Positions 12,360 to 23,570 of a stretch of DNA of 64,000 bases are shown here, in pieces (position 1 is the first letter of the stretch; every line of letters starts with the position of its first letter). This stretch comes from Rhypophila decipiens (lineage: Eukaryota > Ascomycota > Sordariomycetes > Sordariales > Naviculisporaceae): positions 62,001-126,000 of the forward strand of contig MU858136.1 of the NCBI GenBank assembly GCA_033297075.1, given 5' to 3'. The notes below the pieces were generated by a model. The model searched no databases. It saw only the letters and a program-made list of their open reading frames with translations, and had not been told where the DNA came from. The position numbers and the translations under genes were made by a program.

Positions 12360-12912
12360 TATATTAAAATGTTCTGGAATGAGCAGCCGTGAGAAGGGTC
12401 TCAAAAAGGTATGAGTTGGGATATTAAGGAGCACAAAAATAGATCGCTTGTCTAGCCGTTGTCGTGATGGTTGGGAGACCGATGTGAATTGTGGTTGTTT
12501 GATATGGATTCAAGTTCCACTCATTGTGGTGAAGGCCGCTGCAAACAAGACCCTTGTCAATCTTGACACGCACGGACCAGCGTGCACAGTGCGGTTTGGG
12601 TTCTTTGGTTTGGTGCTGTTAAGGTTTGGCTTGCCCAGCGTGAACAGCGCTGTCCCCGCTATCATTAGACCCCGCCAACCGAGGGAGCTCCCCTGTCCGA
12701 CAAGCAGCCCCACCAAATGAAGCTCTCATCACTTACACCCGGAGCTCAGTCGAGTCACGCCCCGGTGTTTATACTTCACGAAGAGAGACATTGGAGATCA
12801 TCATAGTTCTCTAAACTTTTGAGTGCTCGCCAATTAGCTCCATTTGTGACTGATATTTGGTATTCCAAGTATAATACGATTTTGGCCCGTTTGAACCGAC
12901 CCGGCCCTTGCA
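12360..12912. promoter_or_regulatory. Divergent intergenic region between LSM3 and the ATP13/PPR-like gene
   Basis: A 553-bp space separates the start codons of two divergently read genes, so it must hold both promoters. I see no clear TATA box or other site that I can defend. Confidence 0.45.
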
Positions 12913-15114
12913 ATGGTCCGCCGGCTCCTTCCGGGTGCCTTCCGGAACTTTCATCTGAACTTTCCGAGACAGCCATGTCTCGAGCACGGCCACTTGCTCA
13001 CTAGGAATCATCGACATGTTTATGGACCCAATCCTGGACAACAGTACCGGTATGCCACCCTCCAGCCGGACTGTCTCCAACCTGGGCCCCTTTCAACCAG
13101 CGAGTTGGAGCTGCTTCAATACATTCTCACAACAGAACAGGGAAGCCCAGATAATGGCAACTCTTCATATTCCGGCCGGCCTACTGACGCCGAATCCGTC
13201 CTGCTACGGCCAGAGTCCCTCGCGCCAAAGCTAACAAAGTCACTCACCAACCCATTGGACAGACTCTCGTATCTACAGGAGCTAATCAGTGAAGCCTTGA
13301 CAGCAAAGAAGACCAAAGGTTCGGACTGGCCGTCGCATTCAGCCATCGCTTTGCTTCCCGGGACCGTATTCTCGGAGCTGTTCCGGTCACTGGATACACT
13401 CAATACGCTTAGCCGAGAACTCGACTCAACCACCGGTATTCATGTCGGACCGGGGATGGCCACTGAGAGCCCCATCGGACAGGAGTTTGACATATGGGGA
13501 GTGCGTAAGGTGTATGTCACCGTGCTCAGGCGTCTCATGGCAGCTGCCCAGCTGAGGCTCGAGGCAGGACATCGTCTGACCAGTTCTGACTACCAGGTAC
13601 TCTTGAGAGCCGCCGGCTCAGCATCCGACTTCGAATCAGTCAAGGCCATCTGGGCCTTGATCGTCCAGCAGAGACTACCCCTCCACGGCGGTCTATATCA
13701 CGACTTCCTGCGGGCGCGGTTCCTGACTGAGCCACTCTACACGCAATACAGCCTGGAATGGCTCCGGGTGAGACCTCTCAGTATCGTTACCCAAAAGAAG
13801 GGGTTCAAGCCGGACCCCCGCAAAGTCTCAAAGCTCTCCCAGGCCGTCAGAAAACGGGTACGCCGCCAGGTGGAACGATTTGGCCAGAACAGATCCAAAA
13901 CCGCCACGGTGAATTACTTGTACCGAAACATGCGGAAAGGCATGCCGCCACTGAGACTGTACAACCATGTGACAGATTCGCTGTACCCACTGGAAGAGGG
14001 TGTCATTACTGCCCTTATCGTGGCTTTTGGTCGGGCGGGAAGCATGTGGTTCGTCGAAAAGATGATCTTGCCCAGATACTGGAACATCACGGTCACCAAG
14101 TCAAGATGTGCCGGGTTCGAGGTAACCGCAGGTGAACCACCCGTTCACTTTGCCCCTGACGATCCCATGCGTCCCACCAAGCGCCTCATCGAGGCCGTCA
14201 TTGACTGTTACGGGTGTAACGGGGAGATAGCCGGTGCGATAAAAGTCGCCATGGCCATCTCGCACCGGTACGACATCCCCATGTCCCACGAGCTTTGGTC
14301 GAAGCTGTTCGGATGGGCCTACGTAGCTGGGTGTAACGTGTCGCGCGAGGAGTGGACGACTATCGGCATGGCGGATAGGCTGGCCGGGAAGGGCACGTTG
14401 GAGTCGATCTGGGATACCATGACGGCCGAGCCGTACAATGTGAAGCCCGACTTTATGCAGCACTGCCTCCTCGTCACCAACATGATTCGCCAGCGGCAGT
14501 ACAGACTAGCCGTTCAGGCCATGGAGGACAAACTCGAGCCCATGTACAGGGACATCCAGACGGAGCTCGAAGAGGCGTTTTACAAAGAGGCCATGACCCG
14601 GGCACTTGGTGTCGTGGATCCAACCCAAAAAGCAAAGAAAGCATGGAGTGATGCCCTCGTCCGGAAGCACGCGGCGTGGTATTGGTTCCAGCGCATGTGC
14701 CGGACGCTCATGATGAACACGCGCCACCCGGACAATGATAGCTCCGCCTCTTCCTCGGAGCAAGCCGGTCCAGACTACGAGTTCACGACGCAGATCATGC
14801 CCCGGTTCATTGACAGGTTCCGTGATGTCATGCCGCGCCTGGTCAAGTATCAAGGCATTTCTGGTACAGTGCATCTCGTCAATGTCCAACAGGTGAATCG
14901 TATGTGGTGGACCAAGGTCTGGAGGGAGAAACCGGGCATCGCGACGGTGGATTTGCTCCGGTTTAAGCCTTTGGATGAGGCGCAAAGGATCAGGCTTAGG
15001 AACAGGCCTGCCAATGAGGTCTCAGAGACACATCCTCGGGGATTGGATATTGATATCTTCCTCCAAGTCCCGCGCTTCGATAGGCCTCGACGACTCCAAA
15101 GGGAGTTTCTTTGA
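12913..15114 (+). CDS. Mitochondrial ATP13/AEP2-like, PPR-type expression factor
   Basis: A single exon of 733 residues. The start MVRRLLPGAFRNFHLNFPRQ is Arg-rich and amphipathic, like a mitochondrial presequence. The middle is all-helical with repeated motifs such as YQVLLRAAGSASDFESVKAI and RLIEAVIDCYGCNGEIAGAI, which resemble pentatricopeptide repeats and the fungal ATP13/ATPase-expression domain. Family knowledge: yeast Aep2/Atp13 is needed to express the mitochondrial ATP9 message, and Sordariomycete relatives are predicted organelle RNA-binding factors. The overall match is by pattern, not by an invariant motif, so the target RNA is unknown. It could also be a general PPR protein of the mitochondrial translation machinery. 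Confidence 0.6.
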   Translation: MVRRLLPGAFRNFHLNFPRQPCLEHGHLLTRNHRHVYGPNPGQQYRYATLQPDCLQPGPLSTSELELLQYILTTEQGSPDNGNSSYSGRPTDAESVLLRPESLAPKLTKSLTNPLDRLSYLQELISEALTAKKTKGSDWPSHSAIALLPGTVFSELFRSLDTLNTLSRELDSTTGIHVGPGMATESPIGQEFDIWGVRKVYVTVLRRLMAAAQLRLEAGHRLTSSDYQVLLRAAGSASDFESVKAIWALIVQQRLPLHGGLYHDFLRARFLTEPLYTQYSLEWLRVRPLSIVTQKKGFKPDPRKVSKLSQAVRKRVRRQVERFGQNRSKTATVNYLYRNMRKGMPPLRLYNHVTDSLYPLEEGVITALIVAFGRAGSMWFVEKMILPRYWNITVTKSRCAGFEVTAGEPPVHFAPDDPMRPTKRLIEAVIDCYGCNGEIAGAIKVAMAISHRYDIPMSHELWSKLFGWAYVAGCNVSREEWTTIGMADRLAGKGTLESIWDTMTAEPYNVKPDFMQHCLLVTNMIRQRQYRLAVQAMEDKLEPMYRDIQTELEEAFYKEAMTRALGVVDPTQKAKKAWSDALVRKHAAWYWFQRMCRTLMMNTRHPDNDSSASSSEQAGPDYEFTTQIMPRFIDRFRDVMPRLVKYQGISGTVHLVNVQQVNRMWWTKVWREKPGIATVDLLRFKPLDEAQRIRLRNRPANEVSETHPRGLDIDIFLQVPRFDRPRRLQREFL

Positions 15115-15340
15115 TCAGAAGAATTCTGTGTTATATACGTTGAGTTGAGAAAAGATGTTCGAGGTTGTATTTATTGAGATTATGTATAATTTTTCAGACT
15201 GGTTAAATTTTTCTTTCTCCAAACCATGCAGTTTCCGTTTCCAGGATAGACTGTATCCGAACCCCAATGTTGTACATCGATATAAGGCGCCAAACTTTGG
15301 AACGTCTTTGCTGTGAACAGATACCGTTTCGAGTAGTTCA

Positions 15341-16270
15341 CTAAGCCTTGACCTTGACCAGCTTCAAATCATTCATGTACATGTATCTGCTGAGCGTGAC
15401 CCAGCCATAGCGGAACCACTCCATCTGGCTCTTGTGCGCCGTCGTCATGGCCTTCCACGCCGTGAAGATTCCTCCCTGCCCGGCACCGTTCATGAAGACC
15501 AAGCCCTGGGGGTGTTTCTTGTCGCTCATATCCGTCCCGAACGCCCAAGCCGTCAAGGTCGCCACCACGTCCAAGAACCCGCTGTACTTGCGCACCATGG
15601 GGACCGTAGTCAGGGTATATAGATCGACTGGGGACTTCGCACCGGCACCACGACCAGCAATGAGCTCCGCGATGAACGACCTAGCGCCGTGGTAGAGGGA
15701 TATATGGTTCGGGTGGCTCGAGACACCGCCCGCGTCGAATGTGATGAGGACGTCGATGGAGGAGGTCGGGGCCGAGTTGCTGGCGCGTGACTTGGCCAGC
15801 TGCGGCGCAAAGGCCGAGCAGAGGAGGGACGAGATTTTGCCCGTGGCCCAGGTTGTGGTCATGCTATCGGGGAAGTCGGGGTTTTCGACGACGAAGACGT
15901 CGTCTTCTTTGCGTAGCCCAAGGATCAGCCCGGACTTGGCTAGTTCTCGTTTGCGCGTGTCGCCTAGGCCATCTGCGTCGCCTGTTTTTACAAAAGTATT
16001 TAGCAATTGCGCTGGAGTTGTATGTATGAGGAAGAGTGCATGCGTACCACTGCTTAGACACAGAATCTTGACATGATTGCCCGTCTCAGGTCGCGTGAGG
16101 GCCAGCACGGTGGGCGCAAAGAACATGGCCTCGTCATCGGGGTGCGCAATGAGGAGACAGATGCGCTTGTTGCGCAGGTTTGGGAAGCGCGACGATACAA
16201 CTCCTACCGTGTACAGGTAGAGCGAGGGGATAATGACGGCGAGCACGCCGAGGATCATTAGCCAATCCAT
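15341..16270 (-). CDS. GPI-anchor N-acetylglucosaminyl-PI de-N-acetylase (PIG-L/Gpi12)
   Basis: The minus-strand frame is open from 16270 to 15341. It begins with a membrane helix (MDWLMILGVLAVIIPSLYLY), then AHPDDEAMFF with the metal-binding HPDDE at 43-47, GDADGLGDTRKRELAKSGLI and a second metal site SSHPNH. These are the hallmarks of PIG-L. Family knowledge: the enzyme removes acetyl from GlcNAc-PI at the cytosolic face of the ER, the second step of GPI-anchor synthesis. The stretch 15982..16047 inserts 22 residues between CLSSG and DADGLG, where relatives have none, and has GT and AG ends; removing it gives exons 16048..16270 and 15341..15981 and a 287-residue protein. The GPI-anchored protease later in this window would be a client of this pathway. 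Confidence 0.92.
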   Translation of the reverse strand: MDWLMILGVLAVIIPSLYLYTVGVVSSRFPNLRNKRICLLIAHPDDEAMFFAPTVLALTRPETGNHVKILCLSSGTHALFLIHTTPAQLLNTFVKTGDADGLGDTRKRELAKSGLILGLRKEDDVFVVENPDFPDSMTTTWATGKISSLLCSAFAPQLAKSRASNSAPTSSIDVLITFDAGGVSSHPNHISLYHGARSFIAELIAGRGAGAKSPVDLYTLTTVPMVRKYSGFLDVVATLTAWAFGTDMSDKKHPQGLVFMNGAGQGGIFTAWKAMTTAHKSQMEWFRYGWVTLSRYMYMNDLKLVKVKA

Positions 16271-17594
16271 CTTTCCTTGGATCTACCTGCCCCCCTCCAC
16301 CCACGCTGGCAGAACGATTACAGTAGGAAACTTTCAATTGCGCCCCGTGTGCGCCGTTTGCGAAAGCTTTGTCTTGTCTCTCCTACGGTGCTTCCTTCTT
16401 CTGCCAGCCCCGCGACCAAGACACACCTAATTGAACAAGAATCGCGGTCGTGGCGTAGTGTTGCAGGCGGGACGGCTGAAGCTAAACAGCAGGCGAGGCA
16501 GGAACCCGTATCTCTCTAACAAGGAGCTATGTGTAGAGGGTGCATGCGCATGCAGGATGGAAACCGGGGAGGTAGGATCGGGAGATATCGATAGCAGGAG
16601 GTGCGGCTCAAATTGCCAATTGATCCTTTGGTCTTGAGAAGAACGCGGAAATATGGATCAATGATGTCAAGATGGAATCAATTGATCTCCACTTTGCGGT
16701 TATGCTATTGCCGTGATGGTCTCCTTGCACAGGAAGGAAGGGGGAAGCCAGAGAGTGAGCCGACAAGTGCTTCTCGAGATGAAGGAGGAGCACGAGGAGC
16801 AAACGATGAGTGGCGTTCAACTTATAAGAGATAATGACACCTTGCGAATTCGGGGTCACCCTTGTCTTGTCGCCGTTTCCGTTACCATCGACGGGAGGAG
16901 GTTTGGGCTTCGATGGGGTCGCGGGGAGAAAACTGAGCTACGAGGTCCAGTCTGACCTCAGGGCATCTGTTCAATATTGAGGGAAGTTTTGGTCAATATC
17001 TCCTTCCTTCTCTCCGGCTGGCGCGTCTTGCATGCATGCCTCAGCTGCAATCCGTCGCCAATGACGAATGACGTGTTGCGCCTGCAGCACCTTCTCGGTA
17101 ATACCCGTACATACAACGTGAATGGTAAATACGGAGTAGATACGGATACAGCGAGAATAAAAGTAGGGGGCATCATGAGATGCATTACATGCCATTGAAA
17201 TATTCTTCTTGGTCATGATAAACTTTTCTAATTGGGTATTCTTCGTAGGCATTTAAGAGAATGACCTCATGTGCGCTTTACTGTCGGTTATTGTTCTGTA
17301 CGGAGTCTGTATACAGATAAGTGTACAAATCGGTTGTTGTCTCCTTTCCTGTGTGTTGGAAATACAGTGATTAAAATTGGCTGGGCCGCTGCGGATGGAG
17401 CTCACTTCTAATAAGGTGGGCCGTTCCGAGCGTAACCCGTATGCATGGAATGTTACAGGGGGGTTCCAAACATGCGTCGTGAGAGCATAGCAGCTTCCAC
17501 CGACGACCGACTGAGCACTGCTTCATTGCCCTTTATTACGACCAAACGACAGCCGCGCGAGGTAGAAAGCAAGAGCGCCCGAGCAGAAAGGACA
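16271..17594. other. Divergent intergenic region, 1.3 kb
   Basis: Lies between the start codons of the PIG-L gene (minus) and the membrane-protein gene (plus), so it includes both promoters. It contains TACGGAGTA at 17130..17138 and a variant near 17299. No gene is seen. Confidence 0.5.
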
Positions 17595-18355
17595 ATGGCT
17601 AGACGTCGCAGAGAGCGATCCCCATCCGACATCAAACTCAAACAGCCCGACAGGACCGGCCCTAGCGAGAAGACGCTCCTTCAGCTTGCAGACGAACGCG
17701 GATTATTTGAGCAGGCTCTGAAGAAGGAGCAGGCCAACAAGAAGAAGACCAAGACTGCTGCGGAGAAAAAGGATCAGGCCGACGAGGATGATTCCGAATT
17801 GGGGCTCTCGCCCGCCACCGAGCGCATCCTCGATACTCTGTTGTGGTCAGTGAGCATCACCATGTTGCACTTCACCTTGGATGTATTGGTGCAGCATCAG
17901 TACTCGGTCAACAGCATAGAATGGCCCAAGGTCTGGGCTCGGGCTGGCCAGGCATGGTTGGGTAGGTGTTTCCAGTTGCTGTCTACTTTCCCCCAACTGT
18001 CTGACCGTCGATTCAGTCGGCTAACTCGCTCTTGCTTGTTCTTCTTTAAATAGTCTTTGCCATGCTCGTATATACATTGCACCTGCACCCATCAAGTCCG
18101 AAAATCGTACCCCGGCTCCCAGACCGCGTTCAGCCTGCGGTCAAGCAAGCCGTATTCTTCTCTACGAGCATATGTGCCGGCTGCTACTTGATACATATCA
18201 CCAATAACTTTGGCTATCTGGCAGTCATGAAACAGGCTCCTCCCGTCGGATGTCTTTGGGTGTGGTCAGTAGTAGAGCTGGAGCTGCCATGGGCTGTTCT
18301 GAGTCTTGCCATTGATGGCCTTTTTCTCTGGTGGAGGGGCTACGATATAAAATAA
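17595..18355 (+). CDS. Unknown multi-pass membrane protein (fungal)
   Basis: Exons 17595..17961 and 18054..18355 encode 222 residues; the intron is GTAGGT...AAATAG. In-frame ATGs also occur at 17445 and 17472. I prefer 17595 because MARRRRERSPSDIKLKQPDR begins the charged region that leads into the conserved-looking part. Residues 1-70 are highly charged and Lys-rich (a KKKTKTAAEKKDQADEDD stretch). Four hydrophobic segments follow, near 77-100, 123-135, 155-180 and 190-213, ending WWRGYDIK. The layout suggests a small ER or organelle membrane protein with a cytosolic N-terminal tail. I do not recognise its function. It reads toward the disabled deacetylase gene, whose coding region starts about 240 bp downstream. 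Confidence 0.75.
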
Positions 18356-18592
18356 TCTAAGAAGCAGGTGCCGTTGTGCCTGCCACCATTAGTCTTCGCT
18401 TGTCCACTCTTCCAGCCAACTCACCTCTCGAATCCATCCTTGGCCCGATTATTCTCGACTACGCCCAAGTCTCGCATATGTCCTCGTTGCGTATGATTGC
18501 GTCCTTCCTCATCCACCACAATCCCGGCATTGCTCCTCAAGTCCACCGACACCACCTCAACCTGGACACTCTACGGGTTCCCATCCCCGGCC

Positions 18593-19510
18593 ATGATTCG
18601 CATGCGTAGCACACTCTTGCTTCTCATCCTCGCAACAACCCTCGGTCGAGTCTTTAGCATTAGATTAGCGGAAAGTCATGTACAGCTTCCAACACCACAT
18701 GCGACCAAGCTTGTCGAGGACGGGATACCGCTCCCAGTCAACCATGGCGTGCCAGAGCAGAGATACGCCACCAATTTGGACCCAAAGTGGTTGACTATGC
18801 TCAACTCTCGCTTCAATGGGATGCTAAAGCATTGTGCGGTCACGGGCGCCACGGCATTGACATTTGATGATGGACCATTCATCTACACTAGCCATATTCT
18901 CGACCAGTTGGAGACCTAGGGGGTCAAAGCCACCTTCTTCGTAAACGGAGACAACTGGTCCCGCAATATCGACGACGAGTCGACGCCTTGGCCAGCCCTG
19001 CTCCGCCGAATGCTCAGCGCCGGCCACCAAATCGGTATCCACGGATGGTCACACATCAACATGTCGCCCATTGATAACGCAACCCGATATCGCGAGATTC
19101 ATGATCTCGAGGTAGCGCTTTTCAACATCCTCGGCAAAATCCCCACCTACTTTCGTCCGCCCTACGGTGACTGCAACATTCAGTGTATTACCCAGCTCCA
19201 CGATATGGGCTACCATGTCGTCGGATGGGACCTTGACACCCGCGACTGGGAATACACTACCGAAGCCACATGGGAGCTAGCTTTGAAGAAATTCACGTCT
19301 CGCCACAATGACAAGCACGGGGACAATCACCTCGTCCTCATGCACGATGTCCAACAAATGACAGCGTCAGATCTATTACCGGCGGTTCTTCAGAGTCTGA
19401 AAAATGATAACCATGACAGGCTCAATGTCACTGTGGGGGACTGTCTGTTTGATCCACCCCAAAACTGGTATCGGCTTCCGGGACGCGATTGGGACCGAAA
19501 TCCCAGCTAG
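18593..19510 (+). pseudogene. Chitin-deacetylase-like (CE4/NodB) gene with a premature stop
   Basis: One frame runs from ATG 18593 to 19510 but holds TAG at 18917..18919 (codon 109). Upstream it encodes a signal peptide (MIRMRSTLLLLILATTLG) and NodB motif 1, TFDDGP. Downstream, in the same frame, it continues GVKATFFVNGDNWSR, IHGWSH (metal-binding HxxxH), RPPYGD, DTRDW and LVLMHD, so every other CE4 catalytic motif is intact. Family knowledge: fungal secreted CE4 enzymes deacetylate chitin or chito-oligomers in the wall. No intron can remove the stop without also removing TFDDGP. CAG to TAG is one possible origin, the C-to-T at CpA change favoured by RIP, but this is inference. A sequencing error or stop-codon readthrough is the alternative. 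Because only one change separates it from an intact frame, the loss looks recent. Confidence 0.8.
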
Positions 19511-21250
19511 AGGTATTGGGATCTGAGGGCCGTTACATGGCAGGACTATGCCATCAATCCACAGAGAAGATAACATTGGATGGACCAAGGCGGTGTGCTG
19601 GATGCGTCCATGGTCAAGTGTGTGAATGCCCGAGATGGCGGTTGGATGCGAATGTAGACGATAGTCTGGCCCGTGGTGTCACGCCATCACCTTCCTCTTT
19701 CTTTCCCCCCTCGTTATACCTTTATAGACATACGTAATACTAATAATGTTTACTCCCCAATAGGGCCTCTTTATGAGCCTTCTGATAAGCCCCCAAGCTA
19801 TGCACCTATTCAATTGGACATAATATCGTGATGGAGATGTCACAATCATTCTGAACCACAGGGCAGTGTTACGGTTAGGAGAGCACATATGACTGCTGGA
19901 TATGAGTTTCCGCGGACCTGAGGAATGCGATTGCTTGCAGTGCTGACTATTGAAATCTACATGATGATATACTAATGTGTATATTTGTAGGTCGTTGCTC
20001 TTGCTAGATGGCATATGAGTCGTGCCGTGTGAAACGATGGATAGACATTTATGCCTTCACCGGCTCACCCGGCCATTCACAATACTAACTTCACAGCCAG
20101 AAACAGTGCTATGGCTTATCTTACAGACCTAGTGAATGGCCAATGATATTTGGAAGTCAGTACATGGGCGAACTGATTATCGAGGATAAATTTGTCTCTT
20201 AATAAGTTACAATAAGAAACCGCAACTACCAGCTTATGAAGGGCAAGACCACCAAGGAAGGCAATATGTCCTTCTAGCTCGGTCTGTCCTTTGTCTATCG
20301 GCTGTTTTATATGGCTTGCACATATGACTCTCAAATCTGGCATCGGTTACTCCCAGCATCAAGCAGAAGGAGAAAGACTTCTGTCCAGCGGAATGTTCCA
20401 TGGAAAGGGTCTATAGAGCGAGGGACAACATCGGTGAGGAACATGAAACATGGAAATAGGGGCTAGGAGGCAACCGGTCTTGTAAATAAACAACATTCGT
20501 CACAGCAACAGCAAAAAAGGAAGAGGAGAAAACGAAAGGGGATCCTCAAGGGAGCAAACATGACCAAGAGGATCCGTCTTTCCTGACAAGCCAGTCAGGA
20601 AGCTTTCCATCGATTGTGTTAGTCTCGAATGCGAAGCTCACCGCTAACAAGCCGGATATAGGTACAGAACAGAACAGAAAATTCTGCGACTCGCCACCGA
20701 CGTCAAGGATATAACTTCTTTTCCCGTCACACCTGCCAACTCCCGGTAGTTCATTACGTTCTTGTTCCCGAGCTCAGCTGTCTAAGGTAGGTTAATACCG
20801 CACGTACCGGTAGGAGATCGACCGAAGGACGGATATCCAAGGTATTGGGAAGGCTTTCTTCGGTTTGTTGACTTTTCTTCCGTTTTACTATTTTAGGTCA
20901 AGTGTGTACAGAGGGTCCAGAAGGACATCGCCACCGTCGTTCGTTACGAAGCGTGCTAATGTACGGTGATGTTCACAGCCGCATACACACTGTACATGAA
21001 TGTACCACAAAGCTAATGCACGCCCGAGAAGAATCTGCAAGCACCTGCTCTATCTGTCGCTAAAACCTACAAGGCTACAATGGCGGAAGTTTCTTTTCCA
21101 CGTGAAAACGTGGTCTTCTGAAAATCACCCAAAAGGACGGAAAAATCAGACGTCATCGTGACCGGCGCTTTCAGCGGTTTACTTTTTTCCGTTCTCTCAA
21201 CGGCCAACAAACGTGAGAAACATGACCGCCTTGATCCCGGAGATCCGGCT

Positions 21251-21262
21251 TTCCACGTGGAA
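21251..21262. promoter_or_regulatory. Perfect 12-bp palindrome TTCCACGTGGAA with a CACGTG core
   Basis: A perfect palindrome containing the CACGTG E-box recognised by bHLH factors such as Pho4-type regulators. A second CACGTG lies 150 bp away at 21099..21104. No gene start is close, so a regulatory role is only a possibility. Confidence 0.3.
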
Positions 21263-22269
21263 TAACGGAAACGATAAAGAGAAAAAAAGGTCATCGACCA
21301 CTTCGCCGAAGTTAACCCGGCGGTTCTAGGGGGCCAATGACGGGAAGCACCGAGGAATGCCGAACTTGACAGAGCAGTTGACTGACTTATAAGTTACTAG
21401 CCAAACGGACTGGCTGACAAGCAGACAGACTAGTCAGGCAGGAAAGGGAGTCTACGTCAACATCCGTAGATCCGGAGACCGACTCTCAGAATATTGTCAT
21501 GTCACTGAGTCGGCCTTGTTCTTGCGGAAGAACAATCTAGACTGTACCATACTTATTGCGAGGTTCCCGTGACTCTTCTCTTCGAAAGTCCAATAGCTAA
21601 GGGGGCTTCAACGTACCAGTGTTACAGCAGGAAATCTTGCCTAGTGTACAAGCAGGCAAACGTTGCTGGCACTATCAGCCAGAAGAGAAAAAGAAGAATC
21701 TACGGTGTCACGCTGGCGGGTTAAATCTTTTCCATGATCCTTAGCAGTCCTGTAAGTGTATGCGGGATGGGCTAGACTGAAGGCCCTGCAGAAGCCCAAC
21801 CCGAGTCCGATTCGGGACTCTCATGCAGTAGAAGAAGTGCATTGTGGATGGTGCGGACCAGGGGTATTTGGGTGTTTCTCTTCCATTGCTGTGTGGTGAT
21901 GGTGGGTTGAACAGAACAGACCTGCAGGTTTTGGTAGCATTATTCTTGCATACACCGCAATGCCCTGCAAGTTGGTAGAATATATCGATGTAGTTCGGCC
22001 GGCTTTTCTGCTGCATTTCGCCAATCAAAAGGGGGCAAAATGATGGACAGTGAGCTGAGCGGGTGGCGAGTGACCTAATGACTTACTTGAAATCCCATGC
22101 TCGGGATTGGGGTTGTCGAGAAGACAAGTTGAAGCAATGATGCTTTAGCCTGTTCCATGTCGTGATGTAGGGTTTTACAGTTCTCAATGTTCCGGAGGTA
22201 CGGAGCACTAGAGTATCCTCACGCTCACAGCATCTTCGTAAGAGATATCTCAACAGTATTAGATGAGAA

Positions 22270-22293
22270 GCAGACATTAAAGCAGACATTAAA
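22270..22293. repeat. Tandem duplication of a 12-bp unit (GCAGACATTAAA)
   Basis: The unit GCAGACATTAAA is present twice in perfect tandem and followed by GCAAGAC. It is a small replication-slippage type duplication in non-coding sequence. Confidence 0.8.
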
Positions 22294-23205
22294 GCAAGAC
22301 GGTTCTGTAAAGAGTGTGTCAGTTCCTCTATGCAGATTTGAGCCTAGAGCCGGATCTGGAGAAACAAACCGGACACGGCATGGATGCCATTGGCCTCGCT
22401 GTCCGGCGATGCCCCACGATGACATTTCTGTAGGTACATATCCGTACATACAAGAAACAGATCCATCCTCGGCATCTCAACTGATGAGCTTTCCATGGTC
22501 CTTCTAGCCCTAGGACCGGACTGTTCCCCAGAGCCGTTTCCATCTGTACAACCAATCGGCTATAAGAATGCCTCGTTTCTCTGCTGATGTTTGCGTGTTC
22601 GTTTCAATATCTAGTGTACAAGAGCGAATTACCAGTGTGGCACGGCTGCGAGATGCGATGCTACCGCGGTACGAAATCTCGACCGTCACCGCAGCTTGCT
22701 TGCTTGTATGAAAGCTTATAACATGGCCGTGTGGACAACATCCATTTCCTCCCGTGCCACGACAAGCTGGCAATGCCTAAGGACCCCCAATATGTGCAAA
22801 TCAATATGTCACGACCCACTACACAGGGCAAGCTCTGCTCGCCGCCCATCTGCATCAGATTACCTGCAGCGGCTTGATATTGCAACCTCTCCCGGGCAGG
22901 GTCCGTCTCAGCAGATCACGGGGCACTTTTATGCCCCCAAGGCAGGGCAGCCGTAACCCCGAGGAGACACGCACGGCACGGGGAGAGTCGACCGCCATTC
23001 GGTCAGAAGAAATCCACACTGGAATGCGAGCTTGTTGGTGATTGTCGATGCAGCCGTTGGGCGGCTCTGCCATATGTAGCTCGCTTGTAAAGTTCCTGGA
23101 GCATATCCGCATCCTGACTTTGATTTGCCTACCAATATGGCCTACCCACGCATCCAGACACCGGTATGCACCGGGCGCTATATCGGCTGGATGGAAAGGC
23201 TGTCA

Positions 23206-23213
23206 AGTACATC
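23206..23213. repeat. Left 8-bp target-site duplication, AGTACATC
   Basis: Directly abuts the left terminus of the hAT-type element. It matches the right flank AGTACGTC at 7 of 8 positions. Confidence 0.8.
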
Positions 23214-23235
23214 CAGGGTTCCGAAGAAGCCAAGT
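23214..23235 (+). repeat. Left terminal inverted repeat of the hAT-type element
   Basis: 22 bp beginning CAGGGTTCCGA. It differs from the reverse complement of the right end at two positions (AG versus CC at positions 12-13). Confidence 0.85.
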
Positions 23236-23548
23236 CAAGTCAATCTGAACCCCATTTTGGCTTAGATTGAACTAATACAGGCCGAATTGACTTAAGAAAT
23301 AGTTCAATTCAATTGAATTGATCTACTTGAGGAACTTGAATGGCCATAAAAATGATAGAAAAATGAAACTATTCCCAGTTTTAGGGGGTAAAGTTGGTAT
23401 AGGGTTAGGGTTATATATAGGGATTCTACTAGTTCAAGTAATCCAAGTACTTCAAGTCAAGTGTTATGGCTGGATTGGATTGGCTTGACAGTATTTTCGG
23501 CCTCTTTGGATTGGATTGTATTCAGTTGATTTGCCTTGGCTTCCAAAA

Positions 23549-23570
23549 ACTTGGCTTGGTCGGAACCCTG
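23549..23570 (-). repeat. Right terminal inverted repeat of the hAT-type element
   Basis: Ends CGGAACCCTG on the plus strand and pairs with the left terminus at 20 of 22 positions. Confidence 0.85.

Larger units (their letters stand above)
23214..23570. mobile_element. Non-autonomous hAT-type element (MITE), 357 bp
   Basis: The two ends are inverted copies beginning CAGGGTTCCGA, followed two bases later by AAGCCAAGT, with 20 of 22 positions matching (left 23214..23235, right 23549..23570). The element is flanked by AGTACATC and AGTACGTC, an 8-bp duplication with one difference. Termini starting CAGGG and an 8-bp duplication are characteristic of the hAT superfamily. It encodes no transposase: no meaningful ORF lies inside, so it would depend on one elsewhere. 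The interior is rich in short motifs such as CAAGT, TTCAA and TTGGATTGG in both orientations, as expected for hAT subterminal transposase-binding repeats, and includes two telomere-like TTAGGG units near 23400. Mutations in the duplication and termini suggest an old insertion. Confidence 0.85.

Noticed and set aside
21797..21821. tRNA-like hairpin (CCCGA...TCGGG)
   Set aside because: The stem is good but no acceptor stem, D-arm or anticodon arm surrounds it in either strand.
23395..23425. Telomere-like TTAGGG units
   Set aside because: Only two units occur, inside the hAT element, so there is no telomere or internal telomeric array.
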